From Hepsetus odoe (Eukaryota > Chordata > Actinopteri > Characiformes > Hepsetidae): a stretch of 64,000 bases of DNA. The DNA lies in assembly GCA_017165825.1 (NCBI GenBank), contig CM029385.1:3726738-3790737 (forward strand), given 5' to 3'. The notes beneath the pieces were generated by a model. The model made no database searches, was not told where the DNA came from, and worked only from the letters and a program-made list of their open reading frames with translations. Of this stretch, positions 26,651-38,079 are shown piece by piece; the stretch's first letter is position 1, and each line of letters opens with the position of its first letter. A program made the position numbers and the translations under genes.

Positions 26651-26806
26651 GGCAGCGGTGGTCTAGTGTTTAGGGACCGGGCCCCTAGACTGGGAGATCG
26701 TGGGCTTGAAGCCCTTACCAGTAGGTAGCCCTGAGGTACCTTTGAGCATGGTACCATCTCCATCACTGCTCCCTGTGCACTTTCAATAGCTGCCCCCTGC
26801 TGTGCA
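26651..26806 (+). repeat. SINE family B, 3'-truncated, left arm of an inverted pair
   Basis: Head GGCAGCGGTGGTCTAGTGTT through GCTTTCAATAGC-like TTTCAATAGCTGCCCCCTGC. The copy then stops and switches directly into a reverse-oriented copy. Confidence 0.87.
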
Positions 26807-26905
26807 GTGATGGGGACGGAGCTCAAAGGTACCTCAGGGCAACCTACAGGTCCAGGACTTGGACCCGATTATGAGGCGTAGTCCCAAACCACTAGACCGC
26901 CACTT
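26807..26905 (-). repeat. SINE family B, partial, right arm of an inverted pair
   Basis: GTGATGGGGACGGAGCTCAA, GGTACCTCAGGGCAACCTAC, CAAACCACTAGACCGCCACT, abutting the plus-strand copy at 26651. Their heads point outward. Confidence 0.85.
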
Positions 26906-27635
26906 CCACGAGGACATTATATGGAGGTTCTTTAAACTTCCAAAGGCTGTTCAGTAATCCCACATACATACTATTACAGGGGTCATAATATAAACATAAT
27001 ATAATAACTCATATGATTTAATTGCATGCTTCTGTTATGGCTGGCATTTCCATTTAGCATTAAACTGCGGTTAAGTTTGAGTAGAGCTATACTGCATCAT
27101 TATTTGTACTATAAGTTGTACTGTAAGTAAAGATTCTTAAAATCTTCCTCTAAAGGTTAAAGTGGGTTTATTCATCTTTTCTTTAGGCAATGCATTGGGT
27201 ACAAAGCATGCCCCCCACTTTACATCTGCATAAATATCTAAAGTTACAAAAAACACTTGTTAAAGTAGCAAATAAAGAAATAACTCCAGATCATTCATAA
27301 CTGTGAGTGATTTTGATCATTTATTGTGACTAATATAGAGAGTGTGATTCAGCACATGGGCGCAAACTGCCCTACATGGGGACACTTGAGACTAGTCAGA
27401 GTCTGATGCACTGTAAAGTATGACCTTTAAGGGGTGGTTAAGCAAAAAGATCACTTTTTACAACACAGCTGAGCAGCGATGAGGGGGCCAAGCAGCACAG
27501 CAGGGGAGAGTTACCATGGCAACCCGATCTGATCACGTTCCAATGTGCCTTTAAGCTCAGATGGCAAGTTTCATGTCAACTGACCAAAGACGAGGTGTAA
27601 CTGAAATGTGCAGCTGTTTCCAGTTGGTCAGGTTA

Positions 27636-28390
27636 GTAGCCGAATTCTTTCGGCTGATCCCATTTAAGGGTCGCCACAGCGGACCATCCGTTTCCATTTC
27701 TTCCTGTCCTCTGCATCTTCTTCCTTCAAACCGATCACCTGCATGTCCTCTCTCACCACATCCATAAACCTCCTTCCATCATTTTTCTTCTCTGCTTTCC
27801 TGGCAGCTCCGTTCTCAGCATCTTTCTCTCATCCTCGTCTCTCCTCTGGACATGTCCATACCAACGCAACCTTGCTTCTCTAATTTGTCCCCAAGACGTC
27901 TAACCTGAGCTGTCCCTCTAATATACTCATTTCTAATCCTGCCCATCTTCATCACACCCAACAAAAATCTCAGCATCTTTAACTCTGACACCTCCAGCTC
28001 TGCCGCTTGTCTTCTCATCACCACCCACGTTTTGGAGACAATGTGGGTGGTGGTGGCCTAGTGGTAGGATACTTGTGTATGGACCAAGAGGTTGCAGGTT
28101 TGAATCCCACCTCCAATACTACCATCACTGGGTTCCTGAGCAAAACCCTTAACCCCAAGTTGCTCCAGGGGGACTGTCCCTGTAATCAGGAGCTGTAAGT
28201 CGCTCTGGATAAGAGCATCTGCTAAATGCCATAAATGCAAATGTAAATCAGCACCGCCATCTCCATTCCATATAGCACAGCTGGTCTCACTACCATCCTG
28301 TAAACCTTCCCCTTCACTCTTGTTGGTACCCATCTGTCACAGATCACAACTCATTTCCACCAATCCCAACCTGCCAGCACAGAATCTCTC
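27636..28390 (-). mobile_element. 3' fragment of an RTE-like LINE, split by a SINE
   Basis: Antisense coding remnant. Read on the minus strand it gives QAAELEVSELKMLRFLLGVM, KMGRIRNEYIRGTAQVRRLG and the RWFGHVQRRDED-type block, here mutated: the C-terminal region of fish RTE-type reverse transcriptases. The end near 27650 carries the 3' motif CGGCTGATCCCATTTAAGGG. A family-A SINE (28043-28248) interrupts it. Upstream coding sequence resumes at 28249 (GGTCTCACTACCATCCTGTA). Related fragments are at 38080, 45783 and 53325. Confidence 0.8.
28043..28248 (+). repeat. SINE family A nested in a LINE fragment
   Basis: GGTGGTGGCCTAGTGGTAGG head, GGTTTGAATCCCACCTCCAA B box, TGAGCAAAACCCTTAACCCC, tail GGATAAGAGCATCTGCTAAA ending AATGCAAATGTAAAT. 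The LINE sequence continues on both sides (CTTCTCATCACCACC... and ...ATCAGCACCGCC), where a diverged target duplication is plausible. Confidence 0.9.
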
Positions 28391-28399
28391 AATGGTCAA

Positions 28400-29590
28400 A
28401 GAACTTTTTGTGCTGAAATTAAAATTTCAGAATTTCCACCCAATTTCAACTGGCCTTGACAGACGAATTTTTGGTTAAAAAGCAAAAAGCTGTCTATAAA
28501 TGTATAAAAATAAATAAAAGCCTACATAAAACTGTAAAAAAACGAAACTTTCAAGCAGTTTTTTTCTATCCCATAGGGACAGGACCAATCCTGGAATAGA
28601 TTCCTCAGTGTTCATGAAGTTCTAGATCAGCACCCTTATGCCTGAGGTGGTGTGTAAACAAATCCTTTTTTCCAAATATTTTAATTTTAAGAATTCTACT
28701 CAGGCCAGTGAAGCAGAGAACAGAGTGTGCTTCTAACAAATCGAATCCCTTCCAAGTTTTTCGTACTTGATGAAATCAATCACATCAGCCTAATGCACCC
28801 ACTTGGCTGCAAATCCAGCCTGCTTAATAGAAGTTGAGTCATCGCCAAGCCCTCAAACTCTCGGGCTACAAATAAAATGCTTGAACATGTCCGGCCATTG
28901 ACTAAAAAAAAAAAAAAACCTTCCAAAAATACAGTCATGCCTGAGTCGTCCCCTTCATTAGTTTAATGGCCCTAAAAGTTTCAGCCAACTTTGCCAGGCT
29001 CCTTCTAAAGCTTTGGAAAGATGTGTAAAAGAGCGGGGTGGATGACCAGGCTTGAGAAGATGAAGATCAAATGGCTAAAATGATGATGATGATGTGCATT
29101 TATTTACTCTTTAAATGGCAACTTGGAGTAAAATACAGACTATGAAAGACCCAAACCATCATTTTATCTTTTATAAACACTACCAAAGTCTCAAAAACAC
29201 CCCAATCCAATCCGTACAACAAATATATTGAAATAAAGCTGGAGAAACAGCCTGTGTGGATTCGCTGTTTTTTTATTTCACTAAAACCAACACATTTGCA
29301 TATCTGTCTACTCAGCTCACAGCAGTGTTTTGGTCTGGAGTGCTTTTTAAATGGCACAATACAGAGCAGCAAATGAGAAAAGAATATATCCATATATTAG
29401 TCTTAAACCCGCAGGAACATGCTGTTTAGTTCAAAGCAATAAAGTGCGTTTGGAAAATGGTGACAGAATCATGACTGAACGGGTATAAATGGACTTTGCG
29501 ATCTTTCAGGCAAAACATTCGTCTCATTGTTTTTTCCTTTGTATGTTGCACGTTAGACTCCCTTCAATGACGAGCAGGCTATAAAGCACT
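28400..29590. other. Intron 3 stretch, unique-looking
   Basis: No repeat family recognised. Contains an A-run (28903-28918), a TGATGATGATGATG run near 29080, and a 290-bp segment at 28745-29035 rich in short conserved-looking motifs (see findings). Confidence 0.5.
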
Positions 29591-29594
29591 CTCA

Positions 29595-29930
29595 CACACT
29601 CGTTTTCTGAGCCGCTTGTCCTGATTAGGGTGAGTGGTGCTGCAGCGCATCCCGGCTCCCACAGGGCGAAAGGTGCTGACGCCCCCCGGACAGGTCGCCA
29701 ATCCATTGCAGTGCAGACACACAGACAAACACACTCACACCAAGGGGACAACTTAGCATCTCCAGTGCACCTGACGGTGGGAGGAAACCGGAGCTCCCGG
29801 CGCAAACACACACAGACACGGGGAGAACACGTCCACTCGACCGTCCACTCGGACCGTCCCGTACCAACTCAGGATCTTCTTGCTGTGAGACAACAGCGCT
29901 GCCCACTGCTGCCCCAGAACTTAAAGCATG
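29595..29930 (+). repeat. Teleost repeat D, long copy
   Basis: TCTGAGCCGCTTGTCCTGAT, GACAGGTCGCCAATCCATTG, GGGACAACTTAGCATCTCCA, GGGAGGAAACCGGAGCTCCC, CACGGGGAGAACACGTCCAC, CTTCTTGCTGTGAGACAACA. This is the best-preserved copy in the window. The motifs are common across teleost genomes. Overlapping open frames in three frames here are spurious. Confidence 0.8.
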
Positions 29931-30264
29931 TCTCTTAATATCTCCACCTTCCATGAACGGAAAGGAGAGGAGCAGTGATTAGACTGTATTTGATCAGAGG
30001 ACTATTCTCAGTGTTTGTTGAGGGTTTAAACAGTCATGATTGCTATCACACCTCCACCACGTTCTGAACTACTGCTTTGAGTGCGGACCGACATTCAGAT
30101 CATATCTCAGTGTCTTGGGTCATCTCGGACAGGGTAGAGCGGGACTTTTAAATGTTAAATTAATAAATCGTTCGAGTTCAAAGCCTGAGATCAAAAAGAA
30201 AGTCGAGGATTAATAGAACAAAGAGAAATATTGAATATTTTGCACTTTTTTAGGGTGAACTTAA

Positions 30265-30420
30265 GGTGTGGGCAGTTTTAAATTAGGCACACACACACAC
30301 ACACACACACATGCCAAGGGTCAATTTAACATCTCCAATCCATCTGACATGTACGTCTTCGGACTCTGCAGAGCAGAGCTCCCGGCAGAAACCCAAACAC
30401 CCTGGGTGATTATCACACTT
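30265..30420 (+). repeat. CA microsatellite plus short repeat D fragment
   Basis: CA run at 30288-30311, then GGGTCAATTTAACATCTCCA, ATCCATCTGACATGTACGTC and GAGCTCCCGGCAGAAACCCA. Confidence 0.7.
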
Positions 30421-31128
30421 AGCTACAAAAATGTCATTTGCATGTGCTCTATAATTGGCAAAGTGATGTTTTTTATCAGTGTTTCTGTCCGAATAGTGCA
30501 TTAACGTGGTATTATTTATCACAGTGATAACAACACTTTGTCATCATGTTTACTCCTAATGTATCATTGCGAGAACCAAATCAGAAGAACTTGATGCTCA
30601 TGCTCCACTCTGCACCTATTTAACAGACTCGAAATAATCCAGACTGTTAGCTCGGTAGGAGCGTGAGCTGGTAGTGTCTGAAGACAACAGTGATCTTCAA
30701 TGTCTGATGATTTTCAGAGCCCAAAAATGTTGCTCCAATCACTGCCATGTCATTCAAAGCCCATGAATACGGGTGTAGCAGTAGGTGCTTTTCTGTGGAT
30801 GGGGTGGTGAATAAGGCCCCCGATGGTGTTGGATTGGAATGGATAGTCCCTGTTGTGTGCAGCTGTTTGCGCTCTTGGCTGTGGATCAGTCAGTGTGTGA
30901 ATTATAAAGCTCAGTAATTACAGGCTCGGATGCACCATGGCTCTTTTTCTTCTCAGACAGCGAGCTCTCCAGTCTCTTTCTGCTGGATTCAAGCACACCA
31001 TGCACGCGCAAACATACACATAAAAAATGAAAACAGTAACATTCTGCTGCATTACAGCGTTTGAGTTGTATTTATTAAATTAATCCTGAAGCAAACGGTC
31101 TATAATTATATTTACATATATAAATATA

Positions 31129-31130
<2 letters not shown>

Positions 31131-31167
<37 letters not shown>
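31131..31167. repeat. (GT)n microsatellite
   Basis: Pure GT run of 37 bases in intron 3. Confidence 0.95.
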
Positions 31168-31170
<3 letters not shown>

Positions 31171-31184
31171 ACTGTCTATAACAC

Positions 31185-31495
31185 AAAGAGAGTTTGTAGA
31201 ATTCTAACCATCTGTATTTGGTAGAACCACCGTTATTCTTCAGCACAGCCTGAACTCTCTTAGGCAAGCTTTCTTGTCATTTCTTTGAGTCGTCTTCAGG
31301 AATGATTCTTCAAGCTTCTTGAAGGACGTTCTAGAGCTCTTCTTTGGACTTTGGCTGCATTTAGTTCTGTTCTTGGTCACTGCATTTTGTTGATTGATGA
31401 AAATAAATGATGAACGCTTCCATTTCTGAAAGCGTTCTTTGTTAACAGCATTTTTTCACACCTGCCTAAAACTTTTGCACAGTACTGTGTATAAA
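31185..31495 (-). mobile_element. Nonautonomous TIR element, family C-like
   Basis: Ends in GCCTAAAACTTTTGCACAGTACTGT-type sequence (31466-31490), whose reverse complement resembles the left terminus of the family C copy at 56275. The interior (TTCTTGAAGGACGTTCTAGA) is loosely similar to family C. No ORF. Probably a Tc1/mariner-type derivative; the class is inferred. Confidence 0.5.
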
Positions 31496-32379
31496 TAAAC
31501 AGAAACAAAAATGGGCAGAAAGATGTGTTCACTCTAGGAATTGTGCATTTTTATTATACTTTGAAAAGTGTTCCTCAAACGTTTGCTCAAGATGCCAGAG
31601 CGATATGTCTTCATTCATTCTGAATTCCTCTTCAAGGCAACATCACTTTAATAGACCAAAAACGAGAGGACATCACCATTAAATATACACTCTGCTTCTT
31701 GCTGGGGTACACGTTCTGAGCTGTCTACACCTTTATTAATTCAGTCTGTCTACAAGCTATCTGAGATCCAGCGACGCTTTTCCAGGACACCCATAAAATC
31801 CTGCCCATCCCACAAGGTCATTTCAGCCCAGCATAGCAGGTTATATTTTTATTTCAAAATGTAATGAAGGGACCTGCAGAGTGCTGTAACTTTTTTTGCC
31901 CTTTGGCTTCTATTCTAAATGATATTAGATTGAAGATCCTTTGTTCTTCACGTACACAGTTTTTAGTGGTAGTTTAGGTACAGATGAATGTGACAAAGTC
32001 ATGACACAAGACTTATTCTGGGCTGCATGTGTTTGTATTAATGGTCAATGGTTGATTGCAGACCGTAGAACGCACTGTCACTTCTATTTCATCACCTAAA
32101 GAGCTATAAAACACAATAAAAAACATTGATCTCCCTTGCATTTCCATACCACAGGGATCCATAAGCTACCTGCTGTTTGTACTGAGTGCATTTGGCAAGG
32201 AACGCCAATCCTGGGTGAAGTATTTATCAGGGAAATACACTAACAAACACATGTCACACATATTCTATGAATTAAAGGTCCTGTCTGTAAGACTGCAAAT
32301 ATAGTCTTAACGCCTAAAGCTTAAAAAGAGACTTGGAAATAAAGATATATCAATTAACTATGACTGTTTTTTTTGTGAA

Positions 32380-33660
32380 TAAAACCACACCAATTTCAAA
32401 AGTGGACCCTATGTTGGATGTGGGTATTGAACCTTATTCTAGACAGTAAGGGGGAAAAGGGTGTGGGAGGAGTGTGTGTGGCCATACACAATGCTGGTGC
32501 AACCAGTGGTGTAGAAGTCTGTGACGGAAGGAAGGGAGACGCCAGCATCTTTGCAGCTGTCCTTACTTTCCACTGTATGGTTTTACAATCTGGTGTAATT
32601 CCCAAACCAGGCAACAATGCAGCTGCTCAGGATGCTCTCTACAGTTCAGAAACGTGGTGAGGATGGGGGGAGGTAAGCTCTCCTTGGACGTAGAGACTCT
32701 TCTGGGCTTTCTTGGCAATGAAGGGCCCATGTGAGGTTCTCTGGAGCTTTAGAAGATCTCCACAAAAAAGACATTGAGGATGAGAGTGATCACAACATGC
32801 TCTCCTGAAGTCAACAAAAAGTCTCTTCCCTGTCAAGAGACAGGATGTTGGTTCTGGAACAATGTGAGTGGATGTAACTTCTGTCTTACTTGGTAATCAG
32901 ACCCCTACATTCATGTAATTAGAAAACGTCGTAATGTTGTTTAAGGTGGCAACATTGGCTGATCAACAGCAGGACTGAGGAACTGGCCAAACAGCCCTGG
33001 GAGGCAAGGTGGTGTCAGAAATGCCCCAATCCTGACTGACTGAGGACTACACGTCAGGACGTCTATGATTCAGTTTCAAAAGGAGGTAAACAGTTTCTCT
33101 ATCAAATGCTGAGAAATGATGAGCTGATTGCTAAACTGAAGTCAATAAATTCCATTGTCACATAAGTGTCCTGGAATCTAGATGGGTGAGAACCCAGTAA
33201 GTTTGGTGGCAATGGACATAAACAATAAGATCTTTATGTGCTTCATGCCAAGCCTCTCTAAGCACTTCATGAAGAAGACAGGACAGTAATTACAGAGGCA
33301 GGACACCAAGGACGTCTTGGCTACAGCAGGATGGTGCTTTCTTTGAAAAGTATTGGGATGAAAGCACTGCTCAAGAGATCTTCAGGATGACTATAAGAAC
33401 ATCCTCCAGCTGATCTGCAGGTCATATTGTCAGGTCCGGATATCCTTCAGAGGTTTAACTTCGAGTTGAGTTCACCTCATATTATTCGTGGTCAAGCAGA
33501 GCACCTGGTTTATGGGTTCCTCTTTGCTGTTGTGCCTTCCTGTGCTACAAAAACTGTCCGCAGAAGTTATTCAGCACATCCGGAAGTGAGGCAGGTGGAG
33601 ATGTCCTCTAGTTAATAATGCCCTGCCATGTGTCCCCAGTGTCCTGGCTGGACTAAGTGT
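32380..33660 (-). pseudogene. Highly decayed non-LTR reverse transcriptase region
   Basis: Antisense segments recall a fish LINE reverse transcriptase: CAAACCAGGCAACAATGCAG, TCTCCTGAAGTCAACAAAAA, TCATGCCAAGCCTCTCTAAG with CACTTCATGAAGAAGACAGG, and TGCAGGTCATATTGTCAGGT. The order fits, but frames are broken throughout and only short open frames remain. An L2/CR1-like origin is a guess from memory of similar sequences. Confidence 0.4.
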
Positions 33661-33739
33661 GTATCCCGATCTGACGGACTGGGAAAGACTGACCCTCGTT
33701 CTCATGGCTCCTTTGTAACCTGACATGAAGGCAATGTCT

Positions 33740-34110
33740 CAGGCACTCATCACCACATTGCTCTGTTTATGTCTGTTCTCACACAATGAACAGTAAAGCA
33801 GGTGACATAAATAGCTTTGTTGACAAAAAACAGGGCAAATAAAACATGACCTGCTGATGCCCACAGTAAAAATGCAATGATATGGCCAGATGGTCCAAAT
33901 ACAGGACCCAGCCAACAGGTCCCTCCAGCATTGTGCTGAGGGCTGGGGTACAATCCAATGTTAACAGAATGGAGCTGGAGCAGATTCTGCCAAGGCCATA
34001 TGCTCCGCCCTGCAGCAAAGAGCCATGGGGCGCTGGGACCAAGCATGCTGTCTGTGGTTACACTGCGGTTATTCATAGACCTACACATCCTATGGTACCA
34101 TTCTGAGGAG
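33740..34110 (-). other. Unassigned segment with overlapping open frames
   Basis: Two minus-strand frames (112 codons at 33750-34088 and 87 codons at 33779-34042) and one plus-strand frame (74 codons) overlap. The 87-codon frame is hydrophobic toward its C terminus (YLPCFLSTKLFMSPALLFIV). I recognise no family. No splice sites, promoter or neighbour supports a gene. Confidence 0.2.
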
Positions 34111-34324
34111 AGAATGGTCTTTACTCTTTATCACTAATCTGGAACCTAGTGTTAAGCTATTTTTGGACAGGCAGTCAAACTGATCTAGGATCAGGCTTAG
34201 AGTAACAGTCTGGTAAACAATCAAATTCACAGCATGAGACTTACTATGAGCTATAAAAATGAACAAAACTACAAGCTGCCATTTCAGACAACAGAAAGTC
34301 TGGAGAGGACTGATCCTGGATCAG

Positions 34325-35280
34325 GTCACTTTCATTCCTCTCCTCTCTAGAGCATATCTCCATCTCTCCAGGTTCTCCTCAAGCTGCTCCCTAATCTCAC
34401 TGCAGATCACAATATCATCAGCAAACATCATCGTCTACGGGGACTCCTGTCTAACCTTGTCCATCAACCTGTCCATTACCATGGCACACAAGAACGGGCT
34501 CAGATCCTTGAAGCATTCCAATCTCTACTTTAAATATATTAATCACTCCTACTGCAGACATCACCACTGTCACACTGCCCTCATTCATATCCTGAACTAC
34601 TCTCACATACTTCTCTGCCACACCTGACTTCCTCATACTAAACCACGACTACTCTCTAGGCACCCTCCAAGTCCACAAAGGCACAATGCAACTCTTTCTG
34701 ATCTTCTCTGTACTTCTCCATCAACACCCTCAGAGCAAAAATTGCATCTGTGGTCTTTCTCAGCATAAAACCATACTGCTGTTCAATAATCATCACCTCT
34801 TTTCTTAACCTGCTTCCACTGATCTTTCCCATAACTTCATGCTGTGACTGATCAACTTTATCCCTCTATAATTACCTCTCTCCATCTCTCTCTTGTTCTT
34901 TTCATTCATCAGCTCCTCAAAGTACTTCCATCTGCTCAACACACTCTGTTCACTTGTTAGTACATTTCCATTTCTATCCTTAATCGCCCTGACCTGCTGC
35001 AAATCTTTCCCAGCTCTGTTTCTCCATCTAGCCAATCAGTCCTTTTCTCCCTCCTTACTGACCAACCTCTCATATAATCACCATACACCTTATCTTTATT
35101 CTTCACCACTGCTTTCTTTGCCCTGCGCTTCATGTCCTTGTGTTTCTGTACTGGTGGTGGTCGTTGTTAACCCTGGCCTCAACCGATCCGGTATGGAAAA
35201 CTCTCGTTGTCCACATATTGATTTGGCAAAGGTTTTACACCGGATGCCCTGCCTGATGTAACCCTCCCCATTTAAAAAAA
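34325..35280 (-). pseudogene. RTE-like LINE reverse transcriptase fragment, antisense
   Basis: Minus-strand reading gives REMERGNYRGIKLISHSMK (RT motif around NYRGIKL), then RKSGVAEKYVRVVQDMNEGS further on, with the FADD region antisense at about 34400-34430 (GCAAACATCATCGTCTACGG). The segment near 35160-35270 (CACATATTGATTTGGCAAAG, ACACCGGATGCCCTGCCTGA) is a common fish LINE-associated motif. Multiple stops, so nonfunctional. Confidence 0.75.
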
Positions 35281-35299
35281 GTAAAAAAAAAGCATATGC

Positions 35300-36240
35300 A
35301 TTTCCCTGCCTCATCTTTCACACTTCAAGATAAGAGAAGGTCATTTGAAGAACACAAGCCACACCCACACACAGGCAGAACTACCAGCAGGCTGTGATAA
35401 GCTCTTATGTCAACATGTAGCCGTGTGTGTGTGTGGTGCGGTGACGTCACGTTTCATGTGACAATAAAATCTAAAAGTCAGACCAAAACATGGTGGTTTA
35501 AGACAGGGAGAATGCTCACCAGCCTCATCCATAAAGGCACGTACAAAGCCATTTTTCTAAAGTGTGTTAAAACCTCAGCTAAATGTCAAAATCTGTGACG
35601 TTTCCCTGGTTTACACTACACGCCTGAATTTCCATGACCTTTAATGAACAGAAAAATGTCTGCTAAGCAGATACTGCGTTAAGGTTATCAATTTTGCATC
35701 TTTAAGCCAACTATTTGTTCTTAAACAGGAACAAAATGAATGAATTTATACAATGTTACACTGAACTTAACTCCAAAGTATGAAATGCTTGGGATTGTCC
35801 TCAAAACAAGCGCTGATAAAACGTCTCTTAACAAAAAACAGGACAGTAAAACTACAATTCAGAAAAGCCCATCTATCATTAAAGCTCACCCAAAACCCTG
35901 ATGCACATGTTCATGCACATGACAGCTGCAATTTATTGGAAAATTGTTATGTAAAAGATGCATTTGGAAATATACATAAGACTTTATCTGCATAGAATTT
36001 GCCTGCATTTACACAGTGTTAAAACAAAATTTCTAGCCTAATCTATCTACACTATTTGATTTAAAAATAGTATAAATGTTTATTTCACTGTGAGAATCTC
36101 CAGAGAAAGGATTTTATAGAGCAGGTTATTGAAACATTGTTGTTTAATCAAGAAAACACTTTAATCAAGAAAGCACTCTGTATTATATTCTTATAAATAT
36201 CTAAAAAATAATCTTCAGACATTTGTTATGAAATAATCTG
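35300..36240. other. Intron 3 stretch without recognised features
   Basis: AT-rich sequence with only short open frames (at most 71 codons, 35780-35995). No repeat family or conserved motif recognised. Confidence 0.5.
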
Positions 36241-36245
36241 ATATG

Positions 36246-36350
36246 CGGCAGCCGTGGACTAGAAGTTTGGGACTAGGCCTCAGGATCGGAAGGTCGGTAG
36301 GTTGCTCTGAGGTGCCCTTGAGCAAGGTACCGTCCCCATCACTGCTCCTC
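36246..36350 (+). repeat. SINE family B, 3'-truncated
   Basis: GGCAGCCGTGGACTAGAAGT, GATCGGAAGGTCGGTAGGTT (B box lost by deletion), CCCTTGAGCAAGGTACCGTC. It stops after CACTGCTCC. Confidence 0.8.
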
Positions 36351-36460
36351 GACACAACAAATTAAAATGTGAGCAATGCAAGTGGACGAGAAGCAAAAGT
36401 GTTTGGTTCTGAATGTAGAAAAAGGTAGATTATCAGAAAAAGATTTTTAATTTAATTTAA

Positions 36461-36583
36461 GGGGCAGTGGTGTCCTAGCGGTTAGGGCGTTGGCCGCATG
36501 ATCAGAGGATCGGGGGTTCGAACCCCTTCCCAGTAGGTTGGCCTGAGGTACCCTTGAGCAAGGTGCGGTCCCCGTCACGCTCC
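36461..36583 (+). repeat. SINE family B head joined to repeat D
   Basis: GGGGCAGTGGTGTCCTAGCG, GGGGGTTCGAACCCCTTCCC, CCCTTGAGCAAGGTGCGGTC. It runs without a gap into a reverse repeat-D end at about 36584. Confidence 0.85.
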
Positions 36584-36710
36584 TCCCTGCGATGGGCTGG
36601 TGACCTATCCAGGGTGTGTCCCCCGTCCTTCACCCTGCGTGAGCTGGGATGGACTCCAGCACCCCCGCTTGGGACAAGCGGCAGAAAATGACTGACTGAC
36701 TGATTTTTAA
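36584..36710 (-). repeat. Repeat D terminal fragment
   Basis: GATGGGCTGGTGACCTATCC, GGATGGACTCCAGCACCCCC, TGGGACAAGCGGCAGAAAAT and a GACT run. It matches the end of the copy at 4960-5235. Confidence 0.7.
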
Positions 36711-36851
36711 TTTAATAATTTGGCCTTTAGTGAGAAAACATGCTCAGTATGTAAAAATGCTGACATTAAAGTCAGAAGAACATCAATAAACAGTAGATTC
36801 TACAGGAAGTTAACTTTTCAATGAAACCACGTGAAAATAACTACATTTTGG

Positions 36852-37055
36852 GTGGAGGTGGTCTAGTGGTGGATACTTGCCTATGGACCTCTGGCTCAAG
36901 AGGTCCCAGGTTCAAATCCCACCTCCAGCACTACCATCACTGGGTCCTTGAGCAAGACCCTTAACCCTGAGTGTCTCCAGGGGGACTGTCCCTGTAATCA
37001 GGACGTGGAAGTCGCTCTGGATAAGAGCATCTGCTAAATGCCGTAAATGTAAATG
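36852..37055 (+). repeat. SINE family A copy with perfect target duplication
   Basis: Flanked by a perfect 10-bp direct repeat TACATTTTGG (36842-36851 and 37056-37065), the mark of target-primed insertion. Head GTGGAGGTGGTCTAGTGGTG, B box GGTTCAAATCCCACCTCCAG, tail GGATAAGAGCATCTGCTAAA with CGTAAATGTAAATG. Likely one of the younger family-A copies here. Confidence 0.95.
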
Positions 37056-38079
37056 TACATTTTGGAGAACATAGAGCGGACATATGGTAAGTAAACACTC
37101 TGAATCACATACTACAAGTTCAAGCATGTATGTGTGGATCACTTGGTTGCGGTGGTGCGACTTTAATATCTGGCCCCACCTTACAAAAATAAACTGCGCC
37201 CAACTACAGAGTCACACAACAAAAGTTTACATACCAGCGACAGATATAGGTCAACTTATCGCTCGCTACTCTCCATCAAGGCTTAAATGTGGTTCAATCG
37301 CCCGTGTTATCCCTAAATGACCCAAATTAACAGTCGAGTGAATGTAGGCCATCAGTTACACAGTACACAGTGGCGGTGCAAAACTACAATAAATTCAGCC
37401 TTTCATATCTGTGCTCTGCTTAAAACGACACTTATAGTAGCCAAAAGAAATAAAAGTGTGTGCTGCTTTGGAAAAAAAAAAAAGGTATGGCCAAGAAGGA
37501 TGCAAAAAATCCACTCTGATAAAATTTGTAAGCTTTTTAACGTCCTATCTGCTCAGAGAAACAGAGTAAACCGAAAGACGTTTAGAACAATTCAGCTTTT
37601 CAACTGACCGTGCACACACTGATCAATTCACTGTCCGTTTAGAAATGTATCTGGTCAGGTCACGTTTGGACACCTCTGGACATCGATAGAGAGGATTTGT
37701 GTTAAATCCACTCTTACTGCTCAATTCAAAACATGCAGGAAACCTAAAAAAATAAACGTCCTTTCTTTTTGCACCACTGCTGTTCCTCCTCCTATGGATG
37801 ACTTTCGTCTGTTGTTTTGCTACCGTTGCTGATTAGTGGTTGTGAAATTGTCATAAACCCACCGCCCTTGGGTTTGTTTGCTTTTCAATATGTCAAAATT
37901 GACTATAAATTTAAAAGAAATCTGGCATTAAATGAACAAAACATTCCGCTTGAGCAGGAGTGACCCGTTATTTGCGCGTGATTGGATGTATTATCAGGTC
38001 AAAACACTGATCTGTGCCTCTCCTTAATTCCAGAAATGGGCCGCTGCCTCTGACAGCAAAGCAGGCAAAAGTTGTGGTG

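Noticed and set aside
29524..29954. Overlapping frames of 95-109 codons on both strands
   Set aside because: They coincide with a repeat D copy found many times in fish genomes.
34259..34627. 122-codon plus-strand frame (and 34893-35261)
   Set aside because: Antisense of an RTE-like reverse transcriptase fragment whose coding sense is minus.
36849..36920. tRNA-like A and B boxes (here and in all other SINE heads)
   Set aside because: No cloverleaf with proper acceptor stem and anticodon; they are the tRNA-derived heads of SINEs, repeated many times.
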